Positions 1 through 5,111 of a DNA stretch of 5,111 bases are shown here, in pieces. The stretch comes from Hyphomonadaceae bacterium (GTDB taxonomy: Bacteria > Pseudomonadota > Alphaproteobacteria > Caulobacterales > Aquidulcibacteraceae). A program made the position numbers and the translations under genes. The stretch spans positions 1 through 5,111 of the forward strand of contig DPWD01000351.1 in the NCBI GenBank assembly GCA_003526465.1, written 5' to 3'. Within the stretch, counting starts at the first letter, position 1, and every line of letters starts with the position of its first letter. Below the pieces are notes generated by a model. It was given only the letters and a program-made list of their open reading frames with translations. It was not told the origin of the DNA and did not search any database.

Positions 1-2915
1 TTGGCGGCGCGGCGGCAACGAACGTCACGGTGGTCAGCGCCACCTCCATCACCGCAACGACGCCAGCGCACGCCGCAGGCGTTGTCGATGTTGGAGTGAC
101 AGCCCCAGGAGGCGTTGGGACGGGCACAGCGTTGTTTACCTACATCGCGCCGCCCAATGCGCCAAGCGTCACGGCGGTCAATCCCCCGCGCGGAGTCACA
201 ACGGGCGGTACGGCGATCACCATCACCGGCGCAAACTTCACCGGCGCCACAGCGGTGACGATTGGCGGCAATGCGGCCGTGACATTCACGGCCGTCAACG
301 ACACCACGATCACCGCGACAACGCCCGCGCACGCGGCTGGCATTGTTGACATTGTTGTTACGACACTCAACGGCAGCGGAACCGGGGTGGGGTTGTTCAC
401 CTACGTTGCGCCCCAGGCGCCGACAGTGACCGCAATCAGCCCGACCAGCGGGCCAACCGCGGGAGGAACCGGCGTCACGATCAGGGGCACGACCTTCATC
501 GGCGCCACATCGGTGACGATCGGTGGGACCGCCGCGTCGTTTACGGTCGTGAACGCAACCACTATCGACGCGACGACACCCGCGCACGCCGCGGGCGCGG
601 TCGATGTGGTCGTCATCACTCCCGGCGGAACGGGAACCGGCGGCGGGCTGTTTACCTATGTCGCGCCTCCGGGAGCGCCCAGCGTCACCTCGGCAAGCCC
701 CACAAGCGGCCCGACCGCCGGGGGAACCTCAATAACAATCGATGGCGCGAACTTCACTGGCGCAACGGCGGTGACGATAGGCGGTGTCGCGGCCTCGACA
801 TTCTCGGTGCTGAGCGACACGACGCTGAGCGCGACAACGCCGGCCCATGCGCCGGGGATCGTCGACATCACGGTCACAACCCCGGCCGGCAGCGGCGTCG
901 GCTCCGGTGTTTTCACTTATGTTGCGCCGCCAGCGCCGACAATCACGGCGATCGATCCCACGCGCGGGTCAATTACGGGAGGAACGCCGGTCACGATAAC
1001 GGGCGCGAACTTCACTGGAGCGACGGCTGTGACGATCGGCGGGACCGCCGCTACGGCGTTTGCGGTCGTGAACGACACGACGATTACGGCTACCACGCCG
1101 GCGCATGCCGCCGGCGCTGCCGATGTGGCGGTCACGACGCTGAATGGCAGCGGAAGCGGCGCTGGGCTGTTCACCTACGTCGCGCCCCCGCCGGCGCCGA
1201 CGGTTGCCGCAATCAATCCCGCGAGCGGCACGGAAGCTGGCGGAACGTCGGTCACGATAACGGGCGCGAACTTCACTGGCGCCACCGTCGTGACCATAGG
1301 CGGCATTGCCGCCGCGGCGGTGGCGGTTGTCAACGACACGACCGTAACGGCGACGACGCCCGCGCACGCGGCGGGTGTGGCCGATGTTGTTGTTACGACG
1401 CCCAATGGCAGCGGAACCGGACCGGGGCTGTTCACGTACATCGCCTTGCCAGCGGCGCCGAGCGTCGCCTCCGTGAGCCCTGCCAGTGGCCCGATCGCCG
1501 GGGGAACCGTCATCACGATTGTGGGCGCGAACTTCACCGGCGCAACCGCGGTCACGGTCGGGGGCGTCACTGTGCTGGGCTTTACGGTCGCGAGCGACAC
1601 CACCTTGACCGCGACCACCGCCGCCCATGGCGCGGGCGTTGTCGATGTTTCTGTCACGACGCCAAATGGCGCGGGCGTGGGCGCGGGGCTCTTCACCTTT
1701 GTCGCGCCCGCGCCGACGCCGGCGAGAGCGGTTGAGGCCATTGCTGGCTATCTAGGGCGCCGCAACCTGCTCCTGGCGGCGAGCGAGCCGGACTCCAATC
1801 GCGAAATCGAACGGTTGTTAGGTGCGGCGCGGGGCGGCGGGCACAGTGCGTCAGTGGCTGAAGGACGCGCTTTGGGACGTCGTGAGGTCGACGGCCAAGA
1901 TCCCATGGCGTTCTCGCCGGACGCTGCACGCGCGAACAGCGATCAGGTCGGCTTCCGCGCGCGACGCGATATTGGCCCGCCTCGGGTTGAGGAGGGCTGG
2001 TCAGATTCGAGCAATTGGCAATTCGCCGCGAGTTTGAGTGAGCTTTCGCGGCGCTATGCCGACGGTCAGGCGCGCCGCGCCGCCGAAGCCGGTTACAGAT
2101 TTGGCGCCGGCGACAACGAAGGGCGGTCCAATCCCTTCGATATCTGGATAGAGGGAACTTACGCTGACTTTAGCGATAACGGTTTTGGTAGCGAGGCCGA
2201 CGGCCATTTCGGGCTTGTCTCCTTGGGCGCCGACTACGTCGTGAACTCACGGCTGCTCGTAGGAGCGATGGCTCAGTACGACACAATGAGTGAGCGTTCT
2301 GGCGCCGATGCTCGAGAAGTCGAAGGGCAGGGATGGATGGTCGGACCTTATGCGACAATGCGGCTCGGGGACGGCGTCTTCTGGCGTTTGCGCGCGGCCT
2401 GGGGCCAATCCAGCAACGACGTCAGCCCGTTCCTGACCTATACCGATCGCTTCGACTCCGAGCGCTGGCTGGTTTCCTCGCGCTTGACCGGGAATTTGGA
2501 GGCCGGGGGTTGGACGGTGAGGCCATCGGCGTCCATCTTCTACATGCAAGACAATGCACAGAGCTACGTCGACAGCGATGGCTTAACCGTACCCGAGGTC
2601 CGCTCGCGCTTTGGTCAGATAGCGGCGGGCCCCGAGATAAGTTACCGCTATCAGCTGGATGATGTGCAACTTGAACCGCGCTTGGCCTTGAGCGTTGCGA
2701 CGACATTCGCGAACGAAGCGGAGGCCTTAGGCTTCGGAGAGATCGACGGCGCCATCGTTGGGCGCGACGACGTGCGCGCGCGCGCCGAGCTTGGCCTGCG
2801 CGCCACGACCCGCCAAGGGCTCGCGCTCGACATCTCTGGCGCTTATGACGGCATCGGTTCCGATGGGTTGGAGGCCTACAGCGCCAGGTTCACCCTGCGC
2901 GTGCCGACGAGGTGA
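1..2915 (+). CDS. IPT/TIG-like repeat autotransporter (surface adhesin-like protein), 5' partial
   Basis: Probable type V secreted surface protein: a repeat passenger displayed outside the cell by a C-terminal outer-membrane barrel. The frame is open to the window edge; the first full codon is at 3, and the residues before the GTG at 30 (GGAAATNVT) already fit the middle of a repeat, so that GTG is internal and the signal peptide lies outside the window. Of 970 visible residues, about 1-574 are seven Ig-like repeats with signatures GANFTGATAVTIGG, ATTPAHAAG and GLFTYVAP. A helical linker follows, with RRNLLLAASEPDSNREIERLL-like sequence, then a second helix-prone stretch (WQFAASLSELSRRYADG). 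The last roughly 260 residues have the alternating aromatic/glycine pattern of an autotransporter barrel. No Lys or Cys is present anywhere. It is followed after 15 bases by a two-component system. The barrel assignment is strong; adhesion or biofilm function is inferred from the architecture only. Confidence 0.88.
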   Translation, partial: GGAAATNVTVVSATSITATTPAHAAGVVDVGVTAPGGVGTGTALFTYIAPPNAPSVTAVNPPRGVTTGGTAITITGANFTGATAVTIGGNAAVTFTAVNDTTITATTPAHAAGIVDIVVTTLNGSGTGVGLFTYVAPQAPTVTAISPTSGPTAGGTGVTIRGTTFIGATSVTIGGTAASFTVVNATTIDATTPAHAAGAVDVVVITPGGTGTGGGLFTYVAPPGAPSVTSASPTSGPTAGGTSITIDGANFTGATAVTIGGVAASTFSVLSDTTLSATTPAHAPGIVDITVTTPAGSGVGSGVFTYVAPPAPTITAIDPTRGSITGGTPVTITGANFTGATAVTIGGTAATAFAVVNDTTITATTPAHAAGAADVAVTTLNGSGSGAGLFTYVAPPPAPTVAAINPASGTEAGGTSVTITGANFTGATVVTIGGIAAAAVAVVNDTTVTATTPAHAAGVADVVVTTPNGSGTGPGLFTYIALPAAPSVASVSPASGPIAGGTVITIVGANFTGATAVTVGGVTVLGFTVASDTTLTATTAAHGAGVVDVSVTTPNGAGVGAGLFTFVAPAPTPARAVEAIAGYLGRRNLLLAASEPDSNREIERLLGAARGGGHSASVAEGRALGRREVDGQDPMAFSPDAARANSDQVGFRARRDIGPPRVEEGWSDSSNWQFAASLSELSRRYADGQARRAAEAGYRFGAGDNEGRSNPFDIWIEGTYADFSDNGFGSEADGHFGLVSLGADYVVNSRLLVGAMAQYDTMSERSGADAREVEGQGWMVGPYATMRLGDGVFWRLRAAWGQSSNDVSPFLTYTDRFDSERWLVSSRLTGNLEAGGWTVRPSASIFYMQDNAQSYVDSDGLTVPEVRSRFGQIAAGPEISYRYQLDDVQLEPRLALSVATTFANEAEALGFGEIDGAIVGRDDVRARAELGLRATTRQGLALDISGAYDGIGSDGLEAYSARFTLRVPTR
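3..1724 (+). repeat. Tandem array of IPT/TIG-like repeats (one partial, six complete units)
   Basis: In-frame tandem units of 86-89 codons. Boundaries, taking the Pro before the first beta strand as unit start: partial 3-161, then 162-419, 420-677, 678-935, 936-1196, 1197-1457 and 1458-1724. Each unit has the same order: P(S/T)(V/I)xxxxP start, GGT turn, ITGANFTGAT block, VTIGG, DTT(I/L/V)xATTPAHAAG, VTTPNGSGxGxGLFTY and an APP-rich joint. Hand alignment gives about 65 of 86-87 identities between units 162-419 and 936-1196, and a similar value between the neighbours 936-1196 and 1197-1457. The 420-677 unit is the most divergent in the central block (GTTFIGATSVTIGG). IPT/TIG domains are Ig-like beta sandwiches found in many surface proteins; the family name rests on motif resemblance. 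Confidence 0.9.
988..1018 (+). repeat. Exact 31-bp direct repeat, copy 1 (copy 2 at 1249-1279)
   Basis: The 31 bases here recur without a mismatch at 1249-1279, exactly 261 bases downstream, which is 87 codons or one repeat unit. With one mismatch the identity extends six bases further upstream (982-987 and 1243-1248). The block encodes the VTITGANFTG core. Other units carry close variants of the gcgaacttcac core near 745, 1526 and 231. Identity at synonymous positions suggests recent duplication or gene conversion between these units. Confidence 0.85.
1725..2126 (+). other. Linker between passenger and barrel, with two helix-prone segments
   Basis: This part of the autotransporter reading frame has none of the beta-repeat motifs. 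It starts with a charged, helix-prone stretch (about 1725-1829) containing RAVEAIAGYLGRR and EPDSNREIERLL. I recognise similar R-rich helix plus EPD segments before the barrel in alphaproteobacterial Ig-repeat autotransporters. A Gly/Ser/Arg/Asp-rich region without clear structure follows, then a second helix-prone stretch (about 2013-2090) with WQFAASLSELSRRYADG. Classical autotransporters have a helix that runs through the barrel pore just before the first strand, and this second stretch is the natural candidate. That role is inferred from position. Confidence 0.6.
2127..2915 (+). other. Autotransporter beta-barrel domain (C-terminal part of the autotransporter CDS)
   Basis: About 262 residues, the usual length of an autotransporter barrel. 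Amphipathic strands are visible in series: FDIWIEGTYADFS, GLVSLGADYVV, LLVGAMAQYDTM, GWMVGPYATMRL, VFWRLRAAWGQSS, WTVRPSASIFYMQ, GPEISYRYQL, LEPRLALSVATTF, RARAELGLRATT, LALDISGAYDG and a final YSARFTLRVPTR. Every Trp of the visible protein lies in the C-terminal linker and barrel part and none in the repeats. The domain is expected to insert through the BAM complex and act in surface display of the repeats. The C-terminus ends in Arg rather than the common terminal aromatic residue. Confidence 0.85.
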
Positions 2916-2919
2916 GGAG
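2914..2919 (+). promoter_or_regulatory. Probable ribosome binding site for the response regulator
   Basis: The purine-rich GAGGAG overlaps the TGA stop of the autotransporter gene and ends 11 bases before the GTG at 2931. Placement over the upstream stop codon would allow terminating ribosomes to restart, which fits translational coupling. The spacing is slightly long. Confidence 0.6.
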
Positions 2920-2930
2920 ACAGGTCAAAG

Positions 2931-3599
2931 GTGGCCAAGATCTTGGTCGTGGAGGATGACGCCCAGACTTGCGAGCTACTCAAGCGCGGGCTGACCGACT
3001 CAAAGCACACGTTGGTAACCGCCGGCGACGGTGAGGCGGCGCTTGAGCGCCTTGGCGACGATACGTTCGAGATCGTTGTCTTAGACGTGATGTTGCCACG
3101 CGGCAGCGGCTGGGAGGTCATCGCCGAAATGCGCCGTCGCGGCATGCGAACCCCCGTACTCATGCTGTCGGCGCTCGACAGCGTCGAGAGCCGCGTGCGC
3201 GGGCTGGCGCTCGGCGCGGATGATTACCTGACCAAGCCGTTTTCGTTCGAGGAGCTCGACCTGCGGATCGCGGCGATTTGCCGGCGAGCGGGCAAGGGAG
3301 GCGACGGAGAGTTGGCGTTCGCCGACTTGCGGCTCGATGAGCGGCGTATGACTGCCGTTCGCGGCGAAACGGAAATCCCGCTCAGCGCCAAGGAAACCGA
3401 GCTGCTCAAGCTCTTGTTGATGCATCAGGGCACCGTTCTCTCGAAGAACTTCATCGCCGCACACGTTTGGGACATGAGGCTCGACTCCGACAGCAATGTC
3501 GTGGAGGTCAATATTCGCCGCCTGCGTCAGAGAATCGACGAGCCATTTTCCCGCAAGCTGATTCACACTCTTCGAGGCCGTGGCTATGTCATCAGGTGA
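2931..3599 (+). CDS. OmpR/PhoB-family two-component response regulator
   Basis: Cytoplasmic DNA-binding regulator, 222 residues, a normal full length for the family. The receiver domain spans about residues 1-118. It starts ILVVEDD, giving the acidic pocket (E8/D9/D10), and has phosphoacceptor D52 in LDVMLPRGSG, switch residue S80, Y99 and the conserved K102 in TKPF. A short linker (GKGGDG) leads to a winged-helix output domain (about 127-222) with LSAKETELLKLLL, a recognition-helix region around SNVVEVNIRRLRQRID, and the closing hairpin LRGRGYVIR. The GTG start is chosen because the protein then begins exactly at the usual MxKILVVEDD position and has a ribosome site. It lies 15 bases after the autotransporter and overlaps the downstream kinase, its obvious phosphodonor. 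The sequence is closest in feel to the CusR/CopR and QseB branch, but target genes cannot be read from the sequence. Confidence 0.95.
   Translation: MAKILVVEDDAQTCELLKRGLTDSKHTLVTAGDGEAALERLGDDTFEIVVLDVMLPRGSGWEVIAEMRRRGMRTPVLMLSALDSVESRVRGLALGADDYLTKPFSFEELDLRIAAICRRAGKGGDGELAFADLRLDERRMTAVRGETEIPLSAKETELLKLLLMHQGTVLSKNFIAAHVWDMRLDSDSNVVEVNIRRLRQRIDEPFSRKLIHTLRGRGYVIR
3574..3577 (+). promoter_or_regulatory. Probable ribosome binding site deciding the kinase start
   Basis: GAGG inside the last codons of the response regulator ends 8 bases before the ATG at 3586. It is only 2 bases from the alternative GTG at 3580, too close for normal initiation. This favours ATG 3586 as the kinase start. 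Confidence 0.55.
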
Positions 3600-5061
3600 A
3601 GGGGAGCGTCGCGCGCGCAACGTCTGGCCGCCCGCCGGGAGCTTGGCTTGGCGTTTGGCGGCATGGGCCGCCATTGGCGCGATGGCGATCGTCTCCACCG
3701 CCGCGGTTGCGATGTACCTGGCGATGGTCTCCCAGCTGCACAGCATCGATCGGCAAGTGTTGATCAAGCGGGCGTTGTCGGTGCGCGATGTCATGCAGAC
3801 CGAGGCGAGCATGGCCGAGTGGCTTCCCCACGAAGTCAGCGAGGACTTGGAAGGGCCGCGTCGCGTATACATTCGCGTAATCGATGGGCGCGGGGAGGTT
3901 GTCGCTGAAACGCCTGGAATGTCGTTGTTGGCGGCCGCGGACGCGTTTCCGGCGCCGACACGACAAGAACCCCGGAGCGCCGCCGCCATGAGCGGCGCAG
4001 CAGGGGCTCGCTTGCGCGGCCTTAGCTTGACGGTCGATGCGCGAGGTCTTGAGCCGCCAGGGCCGGGCACGATCCAAGTCGCGGTCGATACAAGTTTGGA
4101 CGAGGCGTTGCTGACGCGTTTCCGCTACATGTTGTTGGCGCTGCTAGCGCCAACTCTGATCGGCTCGATCATCGTCGCCATGCTGATCTCAACAAGATTT
4201 TTGGCGCCGTTGCGGCGGATGGCGCGCGAGGCGGAATGCATCAACGCCGATCAACGCGGACGGCGCCTCGGGGGAGAAGGCGCGGTTGGCGAACTCAAGG
4301 AGCTTCGCGCGGCATTCAACGGCGTCCTCGACCGTCTGGAAGGTGCGCGCGAGCGCCTGCGCCGCTACGCCGATAACGTCGCGCACGAGATTCGCACGCC
4401 GCTGAACCGTATGCTTGTCAGGTGTGAGATCGCCGCACGCGACGAAGTAATGTCGGAAGCGCAGAAGGAGGTTCTGGAAGCGCAAATCCAGGATTGCAGC
4501 GCTTTGTCAAACCTGGCGCAGCGTTTGCTGTTTCTCTCTCGCGCCGAAGGCAACCGGGTTTCCTTGGAAAGGGAGGCGCTCCGTCTCGATGCGGAAATCG
4601 AAGTGCTGCGAAGTTATTTTGAGGCTGGCGCGGAAGATGCGCGGGTAACCTTGAGCGTGGTCGTTGAGCCGGACGGCGCGCAATTGTGGGCTGAGCGCGC
4701 GCTGTTTCAACAATGCGTCGGGAATTTGATCACGAACGCGGTCGCGCATTGTGATCCGGGTGGGACCGTCCGCCTGCACGCGCGCGCGCGCGATGGCGGC
4801 GTGGAAGTAATTGTCACGGATACCGGCGCCGGTATTTCAGAGGAATTGTTGCAGGTGTTGTTCGATCGTTTTGCCGATCGCGATGGCAAGAGCGATGGCC
4901 GGATCGGGCTTGGGCTCGCAATCGCCAAGACAATCCTCGATTTGCACGGAGGCACGATCGTGGTGGAGAGCAAGGTGGGTGAAGGCACGATTGTGCGCAC
5001 GTGGTGGCCGGCGCGCGAGAGCGAGAGAGCGGCTCCCGCCGCCGCCGCGGCCGCGGTGTGA
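3586..5061 (+). CDS. Membrane sensor histidine kinase, HAMP/HisKA/HATPase, CusS-like layout
   Basis: Inner-membrane sensor kinase, partner of the regulator just upstream. Taking ATG 3586 gives 491 residues; an in-frame GTG at 3580 would add two. A basic N-terminus precedes a membrane segment (about 23-48). A periplasmic region of about 130 residues (49-180) and a second membrane segment (about 181-203) follow. A HAMP linker (about 204-256, Pro208) leads to the HisKA domain with the phosphoacceptor His267 in NVAHEIRTPLN. The ATPase domain has the N box (GNLITNA, Asn380 and Asn384), G1 box DTGAGI (Asp412), F-box region LFDRFADRD and G2 box GLGLAIAK (from 441), so it looks active. The YADNVAHEIRTPLN and LLFLSRAEG segments resemble heavy-metal sensors such as CusS/CopS, but the periplasmic part is not obviously rich in His or Met, so the signal is unknown. 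The C-terminus ends in an Ala-rich tail. The start overlaps the regulator by 14 bases, implying coupled translation. Confidence 0.93.
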   Translation: MSSGEGERRARNVWPPAGSLAWRLAAWAAIGAMAIVSTAAVAMYLAMVSQLHSIDRQVLIKRALSVRDVMQTEASMAEWLPHEVSEDLEGPRRVYIRVIDGRGEVVAETPGMSLLAAADAFPAPTRQEPRSAAAMSGAAGARLRGLSLTVDARGLEPPGPGTIQVAVDTSLDEALLTRFRYMLLALLAPTLIGSIIVAMLISTRFLAPLRRMAREAECINADQRGRRLGGEGAVGELKELRAAFNGVLDRLEGARERLRRYADNVAHEIRTPLNRMLVRCEIAARDEVMSEAQKEVLEAQIQDCSALSNLAQRLLFLSRAEGNRVSLEREALRLDAEIEVLRSYFEAGAEDARVTLSVVVEPDGAQLWAERALFQQCVGNLITNAVAHCDPGGTVRLHARARDGGVEVIVTDTGAGISEELLQVLFDRFADRDGKSDGRIGLGLAIAKTILDLHGGTIVVESKVGEGTIVRTWWPARESERAAPAAAAAAV

Positions 5062-5064
5062 GCG

Positions 5065-5111
5065 CTATCTGGACGCGCCGGGAACGTTGAGCTCCACAGC
5101 GGCGGCGCGAA
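5065..5111 (-). CDS. Possible C-terminal end of a convergent gene (partial, tentative)
   Basis: Read on the - strand, the last bases of the window give an open frame of 15 codons before a TAG at 5067-5065: RAAAVELNVPGASR. It looks protein-like and would put a convergent gene tail-to-tail with the kinase, only three bases between stop codons. A 15-codon open frame can occur by chance in GC-rich DNA, and no family can be assigned. The rest of the gene, if real, lies beyond the window. Confidence 0.25.
   Translation of the reverse strand, partial: RAAAVELNVPGASR

Noticed and set aside
30..32. GTG at 30 as the start of the autotransporter
   Set aside because: The codons before it encode residues that fit the middle of a repeat, there is no ribosome site or signal peptide, and the frame is open to the window edge.
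162..1724. Higher-order duplication of a three-repeat block (162-935 copied as 936-1724)
   Set aside because: Units 162-419 and 936-1196, and units 678-935 and 1458-1724, look paired in some motifs. Hand counts, however, show adjacent units 936-1196 and 1197-1457 to be just as similar, so a three-unit period is not supported.
1175..1741. Open frame of 188 codons on the - strand with its own repeats
   Set aside because: It is the antisense shadow of the IPT/TIG repeat array; its periodicity mirrors the + strand repeats. Similar - strand shadows occur at 140-400, 401-619, 656-916 and 917-1174.
3081..4070. Long open frame of 329 codons on the - strand
   Set aside because: It lies opposite the regulator and kinase, which have complete conserved motifs. 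Its translation has no recognisable domain and is low-complexity in places, as expected for the antisense of GC-rich coding DNA.
4779..4792. Run of seven CG dinucleotides, with a similar run at 2774-2785
   Set aside because: Both are inside coding sequence and encode Ala/Arg alternation with normal GC-rich codons. Z-DNA potential exists in principle, but there is no further evidence of a role.
4820..4835. Perfect 16-base palindrome ATACCGGCGCCGGTAT
   Set aside because: It lies inside the kinase gene and encodes the conserved DTGAGI G1 box. The conserved glycines and alanine with GC-rich codons explain it, and nothing else suggests an operator.
5074..5109. Inverted repeat CGCGCCG / CGGCGCG after the kinase, as a terminator
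   Set aside because: The 7-base arms are separated by a 22-base loop and no T tract follows within the window, so it does not look like an intrinsic terminator. Such short GC-only arms are common in this DNA.

Overview
The window is GC-rich and densely coding, with three genes in a row on the + strand and almost no intergenic DNA. Gene style points to an alphaproteobacterium: a passenger of IPT/TIG-like repeats, a conserved helical linker and an autotransporter barrel of a type I know mainly from that class. This placement is an inference from family resemblance; no rRNA or other taxonomic marker is present.

Layout. Positions 1-2915 hold the 3' part of a large surface-protein gene whose true start lies upstream of the window. 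Its passenger is one partial and six complete repeats of about 86-89 residues (about 3-1724). A linker follows (about 1725-2126), then a C-terminal outer-membrane autotransporter beta-barrel (about 2127-2915). After a 15-base gap comes an OmpR/PhoB-class response regulator (2931-3599), then a membrane sensor histidine kinase (best start 3586, end 5061) that overlaps the regulator by 14 bases. The last 50 bases may contain the C-terminal end of a convergent - strand gene, but too little is visible to be sure.

How the genes may work together. The regulator and kinase are a complete, canonical two-component pair with all phosphotransfer residues in place, and their overlap suggests coupled translation. 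The barrel gene leaves no room for a terminator or a conventional intergenic promoter before the regulator, so the three genes are probably co-transcribed, at least in part. The most interesting hypothesis is that the two-component system senses envelope or surface conditions and controls the adhesin-like autotransporter, or is made together with it. The sequence shows adjacency and spacing only, not regulation. By H-box region and overall layout the kinase resembles the CusS/CopS heavy-metal sensor group, but no metal-resistance gene is visible.

I saw no RNA gene, CRISPR array, insertion sequence or phage gene. The window does not show a clearly new kind of system. Its notable points are the autotransporter/two-component arrangement, the complete absence of lysine and cysteine in the 970 visible residues of the surface protein, and a repeat array with nearly identical DNA blocks that could change copy number.
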